Assembly (NCBI GenBank): GCA_009760855.2
Contig: WPIO01000087.1
Location: 1,617,001 to 1,681,000 of the forward strand
Reading direction: 5' to 3'
DNA from: Cristatella mucedo
Taxonomy: Eukaryota > Bryozoa > Phylactolaemata > Cristatellidae
Length of the DNA: 64,000 nucleotides
Part shown: one piece after another, positions 1 to 11,519 of the stretch
How positions within the stretch are numbered: position 1 is the first letter of the stretch
Layout of the letters: every line of letters begins with the position of its first letter
The notes under the pieces: model-generated
Database searches by the model: none
What the model was told of the DNA's origin: nothing
The model's input: only the letters and a program-made list of their open reading frames with translations
Translations under genes and position numbers: made by a program

Positions 1-639
1 AGCTGCTGCTCTATTATTTCTTTTATACTGTGCGGTAGCTATAATAATGACAGGCAGTGGTCGTCCTGTATTGGCGCTAGATCGCGCTGCTGAATCTGAT
101 TACGTAGTACCCAAATAACCCATGATGGCGCTATACAAATATATTATTTTTATTTTTTGTTAACATATATAATCGGGCTGAAGCCGCGCTCGTAGCCCAG
201 CTCGCTAGGCGATGACTGGCTGACCAAGAGTCCGTTTCACGCCGGATATTTGCCATTTATCCCTTCTCTTTTTTCCAATTGCTGCACGGATTGGAGCTCC
301 ACCATTTCATGAGTAAAGTCAAGCAGGCGTAATGTAATGTAACGTAACGTAAAGTAACGCGTAACGGTCGGCTGCATCCAGTCAGTCTCATCCGGACATC
401 CGGTGAAATTCTTTTTGCTGTCGTCCGCTCTATGTGCTAGTGTGTTCAAGATGATTCGACGATGTGTGCCAAGCTTGCTATTTGCAGGCTTTTCATGCTT
501 GTCTAAGTACGACGTCTGTCATAATAATTAAACTGGTTTGTCTTTTCTCCTACTGCGTGTTGTAAAAAGAGTGGGCAGAGATTTATTTGGTTCTGCAAGG
601 GCCCTATTAAAATGACCTTTCCTTGTTTTTATTATTAAC
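1..639. other. unassigned flank
   Basis: I see no gene, RNA or clear repeat here. The open frames are short and have no recognisable motif. Confidence 0.5.
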
Positions 640-795
640 ATTCAACAGCCTCATTTAAATGCATCTTGAAGTGCCTTCGTAGCTGTGGGCCAGGTTGCAG
701 AGGCAATACAATATTTCTATTGCAGGATTTGAACCCGTGACCACGGATATGGCGTGCCAGAAAATTACCCCATGATAAAGCTCACTAACGGGATT
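640..795 (-). repeat. degenerate tRNA-derived SINE (family C relative)
   Basis: Reading the - strand, a polymerase III B-box-like stretch (GGGTTCAAATCC) lies near 728-740, followed by a body ending in a GAGGCTGTTGAAT-like motif also seen at the 3' end of the better SINE copies at 1755 and 3025. Many substitutions; an old copy. Confidence 0.5.
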
Positions 796-1207
796 TATAA
801 CTGTTTTTTTCATTTAAGAAAATAAAGATATGTTAAGTCCCGGTGCCAATTAGTTTTATAACCTCTCAGCTATTTAGTTTTAGGATATACGGTAACCCTT
901 TTCTCTAGTGTTCTGTATAAATTGGTTTGTGCCGTTTCCTTTCTTAAGGGACTTTATCAATATACGCATTTTAGAGAATATTGGATTAAATTATATTTTT
1001 AATTAAGCGTTGACAGAAATTGGAAGAGACATCAAGGATATTTATAGGAAGGGCCTTTATGTCCTGGTGGACTAAGACAATAGTAATCATAGACATCAAA
1101 CTTTTAAATAGGCCCATGGGAGAGCTTAAATGGTGTCTGGGTACTTGATTTACTACTTTTGAATTCATATAGCTGCATATACGCAAACTTTCTTTAAATG
1201 GCTACCG

Positions 1208-1425
1208 AGTAGAAGTTGCAGATCACGCATATACGGTTTAGTAATCATAGGAATCATGTGATAAAACTGTGCCACACATTCAACGCAGAGTGTCCTTTAG
1301 CTAAAACGGAGAAACTTGTTCATAGTTTATTTTGAGATCGGTTATCTCGGTAGGGCAAACCTGGCCAATGGGTCTTCATCACCTTTGACGATAAGGATTC
1401 CATTCAAAATTTACAAACGAGCAAG
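1208..1425. repeat. dispersed direct repeat F, copy 1
   Basis: About 215 bp that recurs in the same orientation at 2246-2456. Shared landmarks include GAGATCGGTTATCTC, GGGTCTTCATCACC and AAGGATTCCATTCAAAAT. No coding capacity or recognised family. Confidence 0.6.
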
Positions 1426-1754
1426 CAGATTGATCAGGTTTGCCACTATTTAAATAAGAATGGTTATTTGGTTTGGTGATTCTGTCATTGTAGTGAATTA
1501 CAACAGAAGCCAGCATAAGCATAAATTTATGGCAACCTGAAGAATCAAAGCTATGCGATGCCAACTTCTACAGAAACTATGCTGTTGTTAGTGACTAAAG
1601 TGACCTGTAAGAAATACTTCGAATGTTGAAATCCATTACTTTCAGAGACAGCGATAGATTAGATTTAATTGCTGGCAAATTGTGTCGAATAAGATCTGAA
1701 TCAAATGAGCCCGAAAATAAATAAATAAATCTTAGCTGATTAAACAGCCTCTTT

Positions 1755-1908
1755 TCTTATAGCGACAGAAGAGCCTTTACGGCTATCACCACCGCTTGCA
1801 GTGGCGATACAGAATCGCCCACCGCAGGAATCGAACCCACGACCTCGGGACCGAGGTCGTGAAAGCAACCGCCTTACCTAGTGTGCCATCACGGCTCACC
1901 AATGTGCT
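1755..1908 (-). repeat. tRNA-derived SINE, family C
   Basis: On the - strand the order is: GAGCCGTGATGGCACACT head with an A-box-like TGGCACACTAGG, a palindromic ACGACCTCGG/CCGAGGTCGT arm, a B box (GGTTCGATTCC), then a body with GGTGATAGCCGTAAAGG and a GAGGCTGTTTAATCAGCT tail followed by T/A-rich sequence. Near-copies lie at 3025, 39005 and 51605. The head is tRNA-like but there is no intact tRNA cloverleaf, so it is not a tRNA gene. Confidence 0.75.
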
Positions 1909-2245
1909 GGTAGTGACTGTTTGTTACTGTTTGTTATTCCTGTTAACTAAATTCCATATTGAAAAATAACGACCGAAAGCCACCTGCTTGGGATTAAGTG
2001 ACAAAAAATTAATATCGTTACGTTCAGGAAAGATCCAGTAAGCTCTGGGTTGTTGCGCGAAGAAATGCATTAGATTGTGAATAGAAATTGGGAGGAAATC
2101 TGCGGTCACTATGAGTGCTTCGGTCAGCAACCGGCGAGCGTATCGAGTGCATGGCTTACTAGGGTCTGTGCAAGAGAGGATAACGCCCAATAGCAACCAG
2201 TCAGCTCACCATTAGCAGCAATTCATGGCTTAGCAGAAGTGTAGT
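1909..2245. other. unassigned interval
   Basis: No supported feature. Short open frames only. Confidence 0.4.
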
Positions 2246-2456
2246 CACGATTTGCAGATCACTCATATAAAGTTTACAAATAATAGGAATCAAGTGATGA
2301 AGCTGTGCCGAGGATTCAACGCTGAGTGTTCTTTCGGTAAACGAAGAAACTTGCTTATAATTTTTTTGAGATCGGTTATCTCAGTACGGCAAACCTGGTT
2401 AATGGGTCTTCATCACCTTTGACTATAAGGATTCCATTCAAAATTTAAAAACGAAG
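2246..2456. repeat. dispersed direct repeat F, copy 2
   Basis: Second copy of the repeat at 1208-1425, same orientation, with roughly one difference every 6-8 bases by eye. The distance between copies is about 1.04 kb. Confidence 0.6.
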
Positions 2457-3024
2457 TGCATTGCGAGTTTTTGAAAGTGAGGTGAGTGTATAATGCAATA
2501 AATGTAACTATAGATACCATCAGTGACGGTCGCATGGGATCCGGTATTTTAAAAAGATACGTAAGCTTTGAGCTGTTGTATTGCCGTCTGTGTATTACTA
2601 ATGATGTCAGTTGAGCTATAACAATGGTTGCCAAAACATTTGAACTATTCATACCAGCTCATATGAGTTCCTTATTTGTATACTGATAGTGTCTCCTAGT
2701 GTAGTTTCAATAATTACTTCAGCGAATGCCAATCCACAGCCGAGCAGGAATCTGTTCCGGATACATCTATTTAAATTTTTATTTATATTTATATCTATTT
2801 ATATTAGCTGTCAACATCATTGTCAAACTACTGCTTGTATAAGTCTAGGTCATCCAGCATCCAATACTTGATGCCAAAAATTGAAATAGTTTTCAAGAGA
2901 CCACATTTGCATGTTACGAATATTTCCCAACATTTTTTGGGCGATATACTAGAATGAGAACACTTCATGTTTCACTCCATAAACATTTGCTTAACCTATA
3001 CTAAAGTCATGAAACCATTGGCGA
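2457..3024. other. unassigned interval
   Basis: AT-rich sequence with no recognisable gene or repeat. Confidence 0.4.
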
Positions 3025-3190
3025 GCCATGGTGGCACACTAGGGAAGACAGTTGCTTTTCACAACCTCGGTCCCGAGGTTGTGGAATCAAATCCTGTGGT
3101 TGGCGATCCTGTATTACCCTGCTAGCGGTGGTGATAGCCGTAAAGGTTCTTCTATCGCTATATAAAAGAGGCTGTTAAATCAGCTGGTAT
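3025..3190 (+). repeat. tRNA-derived SINE, family C
   Basis: + strand copy of the 1755 SINE: GAGCCATGGTGGCACACTAGG head, ACCTCGGTCCCGAGGT arm, degraded B box, GGTGATAGCCGTAAAGG body, GAGGCTGTTAAATCAGCT tail and a T-rich 3' end. Confidence 0.72.
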
Positions 3191-3244
3191 TTATTTATTT
3201 TAATTTTGTTTATTTCCCAATTCAAGAAGAATACTTACTTCCAG

Positions 3245-3745
3245 TACGTTATACTTCCAGTCAGTTTGACCGCGTGACCTCTGTTTTCCTTCTGAGATGC
3301 ATAGATTTGTTGCGGCCGTATATAATTAAGATAATAAACATTTGGACACACTCAGATCTTGAAGTGGCTCCATTCAAAAAGTTGGTTTTAAGACCGCTTT
3401 TTAAGAATACAGCATTAGAGGAGGAGAACGTAAGCAGGTTCAGCCCAGTCTCCCTACGGCCATTTCTACCATAGACAGGAATGAGTAATGGCAGACAGGC
3501 TAAACTCTTAAACGGAAACTTCTAACCTAGCAAGTAAATAGGATCCGGTCAGGTTTTAGAGCTGATATTTCAGAAGTGTCAGCATATTGCTGGGAGTGTA
3601 TAGGTTCCTTTTCGGGAGTTCAGACTTAAGCTGGGTCTCTTTGCTCGTTCTGGTAAATCGTCGGGTAGAGTTCAATGCTGTCTAATCATCAAGTCCTTTT
3701 AGAGCGTCTCTCATCTCGCCTGGGCATCACTGGCGTTACGCGGCC
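3245..3745 (+). mobile_element. degenerate L2-type LINE (family A) remnant
   Basis: A + strand open frame at 3274-3474 aligns by eye with the region of the family A reverse transcriptase around 'LLRCIDLLLPCI' and 'NYRPVSLLPFLS'. Further on, 3690-3745 matches the '[13 protein letters not shown]' segment. Stops and indels interrupt it; clearly dead. Confidence 0.7.
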
Positions 3746-6700
3746 TCGCGCGTTTCGGCTCCTTGTCGATCCCACTCAAGCAGGGTCGCACATAATCGCA
3801 AAAACCTGTGCGTCACGCAAAAGCGCTAACATACGGGGATCTTAGTATTCCGGTCTCTGGTTTCCTAGTTGGCCATCTTTCCTAACACATCTTGCGCAAT
3901 CGTCAAACCGACATGTCATGGACATCATCTTACGTACGTGTGCCCCTGGGCAACTTTCCAGCAGCAGAAGCAGCAGAGCGGAGTCAGTACAGCAGCAGAA
4001 CCTGAAGGTGAAGCAAACGCCAGCACCGGGTTAGGTTAGATTAGCCATCTATCTATGTTAGGACAGCCCATCAGCAGCGAACGGAAGTTGGTCGGAGGTC
4101 AGAGGTCACTGCCGTCGCTGAGGCCGCTTATTCTAATGAAGAATCTACCGGTCCCCACAGCCGTCTGGTTGCAGAGCTGAGTGGCTAAATATATATCTCG
4201 TTCGCTTCTGACAGACGATTAATGTGTTTTTCAAGCTCGGCAAATTCCAGGCCGCCGAACTTGCATGCATTCGGCTGCCTAAAGACATCTGCAAGATTAC
4301 GCACGGTCGGTGGGATGCTTTAGGTCTTCCGATAATAATGTGGAAGCCGCTTTTAAGAGTGCTTACGACCCTTTTGAAGGCATGCATGCTCAAGGCTTTT
4401 CCTCATAGGGTGGGCGCACTTTGTTTTTTAGATTTAGCGCCGCATAAATATGATTGGCAGAGCCCCTGACTTGGATGCCGTTCCGTGACATCCAAGTCGC
4501 GGCATCGCTGACTTTTCAGAAGCGTCTTGGAAGATAGGCAGGCCACGCGAGCTGAGCTCTTGGCTCAATTGCCAACTTCCAGACATTCAGGCCATTATGG
4601 TCTAAACCCTTGGTGATTACATGTTGGTTTCCGAACAATATTAACACAGGAACCACTAATAATATATAGCGTTCTCATAAGTAAACATATTTAGCAAGCA
4701 CACTTTCAGCAAGCTCCTTTCTTAAATTAAGGCCGTCCATTTGTCTTGATAGCAAAGGAAACCCAGTAGCGTCCGTGCTGGATGTCGGCGGACCAGCACG
4801 TGGCCTTCACACCGGCTGCTAAAGTTCTCTTTCGTCATCTCCATCACCGACAGTGGTCACAAAGCCAAGCTAGTATGCAAAGCGACTTGTGATCCTTTGG
4901 CTTATTTCTGATTTTCAGTGTATTTTTGGCATTTCTGATGTTCATAGTGTGCCGCCGTCATTTCATTTGGCTTCAGACACGCGAAGTCTTCTTGCTGCAT
5001 TTCATACGTTAACCTTAAACGCCCTCAAAAAGAAGCCGAATGAGTGTGCACGTCACAATGAGATGTGAACCTACTTGCACAGGTGGAAAACTTCCAGGTG
5101 CGCAGGTGTAAAAGCCATTGGGCTGCTGCGTCTTTTCAGATTTGCGGCTGGCATCGAAATGCAAACGTAGTCTAGACAGGCTGAAAGTCGGCTAGTAAAT
5201 TTGTTTTGTAGCACTGAGTAATATTCCACGAGCTATTTGTGCTGCCTCTTTTCCACAACTCGATTGCCTTGAACGCAGCAGCGATCTGAAAAACGAACAA
5301 GTTCGACCAAGCGCAGTTCCTTAGCTTGCTTAAGATCGGCAGACGATATTCCCTGATATTTCAATTTATGCACAGTAAGCAAGCTGCCGTCGCAGCTCCT
5401 TATCACTCGATCGCACGGACGGTGCAAGCCTCCCCCTCACGATAGAAAGGCCTGTTTCAGCTAAGATACAATGCCGCACGATAATGAACTGTGAGCTTGA
5501 CAACTGAGCCGCGATTACGTACTATCACCTAGAGCCGCTGAACTATAACTGAGAACCGCCTATGAGATAGCCGCAATAGGCCGAGGCTGATGGGCAGGGC
5601 AATTTATAATTACGCATGAACGAGATTGTCGCAGGACTTACTACCTGGTCATAATATAAGGCACGATTCTGACCGTAGTCGCTCTCTTAGAGAAGTGGTC
5701 GATGACTGATTGGTGAGTCCCAGCACTGAGAGTGAGCTGCTGCAAGCTTGTAGACGACTCTGCTTGAAGCCACCTGACCTATTAGCCCGAATATAGAGGC
5801 TATTGATTGTGCCTTTTTAATACGGTGTTGTTAGCCCTGCTTGGAGAATATCGAACGCTATGTCGTTATTCAGATTTTTTTGAATGCCATAACAAATATT
5901 TGTATTGCTCACCAATATTTAGATACCAAACTCGATATCTGGATGTCGGATCTAAGGTTTGGCCTCCTGTTTAAGTTGCTCACTTCGAGCGAAGGTCAAG
6001 TTGTGCTAGGCTTCTGCACTGCAAGACAGCTGCAATGAATATACCCAGAGCTAGTTGCAGGGAATTTATCGTTACACAAGCGTTTTACAAGTGGCTTCTG
6101 TAGCCTCTGACCAGCAGTGCGAGAGCTTCTACCGCCATCATCCTCTAGGTGAACTAACTAACGGTCCTGTTAGTTTATTATCTGAATCATAATATTTTTC
6201 TGAGGATCTGGAGGCACGAGGGTACTGAATTTAGTTACGAAGATTAATTAAATCTCGAGTACGATCTTTTCGCTGCATCCATAGATAAACCATAAAACAT
6301 CAAACCTATTTATGCAATGAATACAAATGATTGTCTTTATCACATTTAATGACGAAGAGAGTGGAATAATTCTTATATATCGCGAGGATGCTTAGTTGGC
6401 TTTTGCTCGAATATCCTACTTATACTGTAGTCAAGGCGACAGAGATTCGGGGATGCAGTGAGATAGTCAGCTTTCCCCCAGGGTGGACTTAAGGCAGCCA
6501 GCCCTACCCAGAAAGGCAGTAAAGTAGCCGGCCACTACTGCACATAATCTCTAACTAATTCGGGACAGAGACCGAGCCTGACTGTGAGCTTCATAGGCGG
6601 TCACTGGAATAATGCTGCAAATGCGACGAAGTTTCAAAGAGGACTCCCAGATTACGCTAATTAAGAGCTCAGCAATGCTCCGCTCCTTCATTTAGGAAAG

Positions 6701-6799
6701 CTAAGTTTCGAAGGCGTAGATTTGGAGTTCATAAAGTAAGATTTTAGTTTTTTCCATACTCTATTTTAGTGAAATGGATTATATTGGTGACCGGATGTC
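3746..6799. other. gene-free interval
   Basis: Mixed-composition sequence with only short open frames. I found no conserved motif, splice-flanked exon or RNA gene. Confidence 0.45.
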
Positions 6800-7945
6800 T
6801 GCAATTTAACATGGTTGACAACATGGCTAGGGGTGATATACACAGGTCAGCAAGCAAGTATGATTATTGACAGCATGCACAGTGTCAGCACGCATAAGCA
6901 CATAAAGTAAGAATCACGAGGACCCACTAAATTCTGTGATAAATAGGTGCGTTTTTAGATTCTGTTTAAATTTAGTCAATCCAGGATATGTCGTGACGCA
7001 AGTCGGGAGTGAGTTCCTAGCTTTAGGAGCGTACGATCTAACGGCGCGGTCTCCAAAGGATTTAAGGCTTGTGCGAGGTATAGTTAAACAGTTAGATTCC
7101 GAAAAGCGGGTGGGACAATGCTTAGCCTGGTGGTGGAGTAGATCTGAGAGGTAGGCTAGAGCAAAATAATAAAGGGACTTGAAAGTGAGTGACGAAACCT
7201 TGAAGTCGATGCGTTGCTTGACTGTGAGCCTGTGAAGGTCGGCGAGAAGTGGTGTGATGTGGCAACTGCAACGATCTCAACAGACAAGCCAAGCTGCAGG
7301 GTTTTGCACCAGCTGTAAGCACCTGACTGTACAAGCCGGTAGACCAGCAAGCAGTGAGTTATTTACAACTAGACTGGATGTCACAAATGCGTGGATCAAT
7401 TTAGATGTGGTATTCCGCCTAAACAAGCCTGAATTTTAGCAATTTTATGTAGCTGAGAGTAGGCAAACTTGATTGTGAAGCTGATGTGATCGCCTCATGA
7501 ACGGTCAGTTTGGAACATGACACCTAGATTCGGTGCAGATTCAATCGGAGATATGCTGGCAGAGCCGATGTTGCGCGTTATCCTTTCCAATTTCTGAATT
7601 ACTCTTGATTTGCCCATAACTAGTAGGCTGTTTTTATCCTAATTCAATTTAAGAAAATTTGCATCCATCCATATGCAGATGTCATCAATATATACAGCAA
7701 GAGAGGTGAGAGAAATCGACGTATTGGAGGGCTGGAAGGGGACCTAGCAAAGGTACAACTGAGTGTCATCCGCATACAAGTGAAAGCCTAGATTGTGCTT
7801 GGCAATTGCATCGGCAAGAGGGAGAGTATAAACCGTGAAAAGAACAGGACCGAGCACGGAGTGCTGAGGTACCCCATATTTCAGAGGTTCCTCGGATGAT
7901 CTTTGTCCATTCACATCAATATTCTGAAGTTTCACACTGAGATGT
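6800..7945 (-). mobile_element. degenerate L2-type LINE (family A), 5'-truncated
   Basis: The - strand carries the 3' third of the family A ORF2 in broken frames. The catalytic box HLYADDTQLYLC is readable at 7750-7790, with the [10 protein letters not shown] segment next to it, then the 'LHWLPVKQ' and 'AWNSLPTC' type C-terminal segments. Multiple frameshifts. Confidence 0.8.
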
Positions 7946-8099
7946 CAGTAGTCAAACTAGCAAAGCAACCTCAGCTGGGTGATAACGCTGAAGTCCAAGC
8001 CCGAGTTTGCCGGACACGTCGTTGCTGGGATAGCGCTCCGCGAGCTTTACTGTGTGTGGATGAAGGGAGGACGAGCGACATAATTACATGCCTCAAAAT

Positions 8100-9545
8100 C
8101 TAAGTCGAGTGTTTGCGACCTCAAAATCCAAGTCGAGTTTTCTTTAGTACAGGCCCAATGGTCGCTACATTTTGCTGGTTTCCGGATCGAATGAAACGTA
8201 GAGATTCGCAGACGGACTTACGACGCTGCAGACCTTACGGCGGACTCGCCCGCTTGATTGGCACCGCTCGCCGGTCGCCCGTTTGCGGGCCCTTCTAGTA
8301 CTGCCCGGCCTCTATCCTGGCACAGCGAGTCTATGGGTTTCCCCTCCAATTCCACGGAGAGGGGTGTGCCCATTAATTTATCGCTCTAACCGATAGCTAA
8401 TTGCTACCTTTCCGACGAAGCAGTTTTGCCTTACTCGCGACATCACCATTCCCCCTTAGATCGAAGGTAGTTGCCATGGCTGCCGGAAATTTGACTACCC
8501 GTCGCGTAGCCAGTGTCTTGGAGAGTTCGAGATTGATTGACGAGCGAATGCACGCGAGCTTCGAACTCGGTTGCTTCGTTGAGTGAAAAGCGAGAGTAAG
8601 AGGCAAAGGAGCCATCGGCCTTCCACCGCCGACCGGACGTCGGCCATCTCCGAGCGCCGATACCAGCCAATAGGAGCACAGCTGCTCTGCCCCTCAGACT
8701 TCCGGTAGGCTGGGATGCTCCCGCTCTCGTCGCTTGCTGAGGCAGTAAATGTACGGAGCAATGTGCAGGCGACTGTCGATCTCGGCTCGTATATCAACGA
8801 TTGCATTTCCGCCGACGTACCGCTCGGTGCAACGCCCCGCTGCATCCGTTGCGGCCGACCGAGCACCCATCGGCCGAGCGGCGGCTTAGGCGTTACGAAA
8901 TGGGATTCTTGGCCACGGTGGCGGCGGAAGGCAGTAAAATCGTACCTTTGATGACCTGGGACCTACCGGGGCGCCGCCGTCGGCTTTACCCTGAGCTGCG
9001 CGCTCGCGAAGGTCAGGCACGAACCTGCGGGTACTCGCGAGGCAACCGGTGCACGTGTGCCGGTAATGCGACCCGGCGTAGCGGAGTCTTGACCTCGGTC
9101 CAGACTAGACCAAGCGGCTTTCATTTCTACCGCCGCCGCTGATGCGACGAGTAAGACTCTACAGGTCGGTGGGCACACTTGCAAGAGGAGTTTGAGCGGG
9201 CGGATCAAGAGGATCAAGGGCGCAGCCGGCCCAGCGGGAAAGCCAGCCAGAGCGAGAAAGGGGCGTAGCAAGAGAGCGAGCGAGCGAGAGAGAATGGGAG
9301 CAGACTTAGGCACGGACAGCGGCGTGCTCTCAGGGAGCGACACTAATACTAGCTAGCCGCATTCATCGGCAGAGTTAAGCAGCGAGCGCATCGCTTTTGT
9401 TGACGCACGGCCCTCGTAGGTAGATTGCCGCGAGACGGCTCAGAGCGAGGCGGTCTCTGGAACTCAGAGGCTCTTTAGTGCACCTCCGCGCGGCCCGAAA
9501 GTTACCAGAACCGGAAGTGCATTGTCAGAATGAGCTTGGAAAGCG
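8100..9545. promoter_or_regulatory. orphan CpG-rich island with promoter-type motifs
   Basis: This stretch is visibly richer in G+C and CpG than its flanks. It contains a near-consensus NF-Y box (AGCCAATAGG, 8666-8675), an ETS site in antisense (ACTTCCGGT, 8698-8706), a GCCATCTC element just upstream, and a second ETS site (ACCGGAAGT, 9510-9518). Open frames cross it on both strands but none has a recognisable domain. A short imperfect duplication (CTCAAAATC-AAGTCGAG) lies at its left edge (8092-8138). It may be a promoter with a non-coding first exon for an unseen gene; this is inference. Confidence 0.45.
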
Positions 9546-10020
9546 CCCGACGCAAGTTCTTTTTAGACGCAATTCTTGTTAGAGAATTCCAAGTATATCA
9601 AGCATCATTATTATTATTATGATTTTGATTAGTCGATACGCCGCTTTGTAGATAGTCTATGCGTCGCTTCATGGGTTGGCTAATTTCTAATTTGATTTTC
9701 TTCTGATTTAATTCTGTTAATTCATGGGCTATGCTAATTTCGGGTCTGCGATATGCTAAGGCAGTTTCGATGTGCACTACAGATACGCCTACTGAGATCC
9801 ATGCCAACAGGAAGAGAGAATCTATAGAGAAGGGCTGGAAGATCCACAGGTGGCAATTAACAAGTAGCGAGTTACTCTGGAGGTAGAAAATGCGTAGATC
9901 AGCTTAGAAGTGGTATCCGTAACTATGCAAGCCCCAACTTTTCGATGTTACGTGCGTTAAAGTAGGATGTCCACTGTGGTGCTGATGGCTCACTTAGTAA
10001 AAAGTCATTTTGGAAGAGGA
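9546..10020. other. unassigned interval
   Basis: Contains a short TTA/ATT run near 9606-9620. No gene seen. Confidence 0.4.
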
Positions 10021-10140
10021 AACCCATATTCCTGTGTAACAGGCTAGAGTTTATACCCAGACTGGAGCATACCTGGGGTTAAAACGGCCTTGGGCCACTT
10101 GATACTCCAGATGTATGTTATGGTCTAGGGCCACTACATA
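10021..10140 (+). repeat. dispersed repeat E, copy 1
   Basis: About 120 bp containing TGTAACAGGC, TTAAAACGGCCT and GGCCACTT. The same landmarks in the same order occur on the opposite strand at 14820-14945. No coding potential. Confidence 0.55.
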
Positions 10141-10349
10141 CTTATCTTGGCCAAATTAAACCACGTCGTTTCAATAATTTTGAGCGATACACAAGTTAAT
10201 CTATACGCGATGGCTCGCAAATCCTCACCAGCGCCATCATGGCAGCTTCATTCTCAGCTCTCGCCCGTTCGTATCTTTACTATGATCTCTCGCCAGCCTC
10301 GTCTTTTCTGCAAACAGTTTCTAAACTTGGAATTTATGCCACGTCGGAG

Positions 10350-10925
10350 TATAATAATAATAGTAATAATGCACTTATGCTTGATAAACAACATGAATAA
10401 CCTTGTTAGGGGTGACATGCACAGGGTCAGCATGCAAAAGTGGTTAGTGGCGCATGAAGGACGAAGTCACAGGGTTCCACTAAATGCTGTCCTAAATAGG
10501 TGTGTTTTTAAAGCTCTTTTTAAATGTGGTCAAGTCAGGGAATGTTGTGACGCAAGTCGGGAGGGAGTTCCAGGCTTTGCGAGCATACGAACTAAATGCA
10601 CGGTCTCCAAAGGATTTGAGATTCGTACGAGGTATTGGTAAGCTGTCGGATTCCGAAAAGCGGGTGGTACGATGGTTGGCCTGGTGGGGGAGTAGATCTG
10701 AGTGATAGGCTGGAGCCAAATAATGAAGTGACCTAAAAGTGAGCGATAAAAACTTGAAGTCGATCCGCTGCTTGACTGGGAGCTAGTGCAGATCGGCAAG
10801 AAGTGGTGTGATGTGGCAACTGCGACGCTTACGACAGAGAAGCCTAGCTGCGGAGTTTTGCACCAGCTGTGATCGTCTGAGCTGTGATTGCACACGCCGG
10901 AAGGCCAGAAAGCAGTGAGTTACAG
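10350..10925 (-). mobile_element. L2-type LINE (family A) 3' fragment
   Basis: - strand 3' end of family A: ATT-rich tail at 10350-10368, then the 3' UTR, then the C-terminal ORF2 segments ('AWNSLPTC', 'FRTAF'-type ending). 5'-truncated at about 10925. Confidence 0.82.
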
Positions 10926-11519
10926 ACCCCTCGGGCTCTGTGTGTGCTGTATAAACCTATCCAGCGTAGAAACGTTCCCAGTCATTGTGACTCTGAGCCT
11001 TTACAGATGGCGAAACATGTAAATACTACGTCATTCTGAGCGAATCTCAATTTATCAAAGAAAATCTTGAAAACCCAGGATTCCCTTTCCGGTTGTAAGG
11101 GCGGCCGCCCATGTGGCCTTGCTGGTGCGAGGTCTATGCTGATCGGCTTTAAATCCACAAAATGGCGGGTTGTTTTCAAATTTTTCCGCTGCTTCAGCTT
11201 GCACAAGTCGGCTTAATTTGAGTGGTAAGTGATCCGTATTTCAAATTGAAGGCCGCTGGTGATCGACCCTTCTGCTCAGTCGGATCGAGGCTGCTGTAAC
11301 TCGCTGCCTCCACACTCTCTTCGTACTGGCGCCCCAGCCTGTAACGATGTGCCGCTCGTTGCACTACGAATGCTGACAAGAGGCCAACGCTTTTTGACAG
11401 CAGCAGCCGTAGAGATTAGAGGTTAGAGGTTAGAGGCAGGAGGAGCGGCAAGGAGGGCGGGCAGAGTCTAAGCAGCAGGTAAGTGGGGACGGCCTCTGGC
11501 TGTCTGCTGCTGCTGCTTG
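10926..11519. other. unassigned interval
   Basis: No gene seen. A short CTG run (11505-11518) abuts the ATT tail of the next LINE. Confidence 0.4.

Noticed and set aside
1755-1908. tRNA genes at the B-box-bearing repeats
   Set aside because: A and B boxes are present but the acceptor and anticodon stems do not close, and the same body and tail recur at several sites, so they are SINEs.
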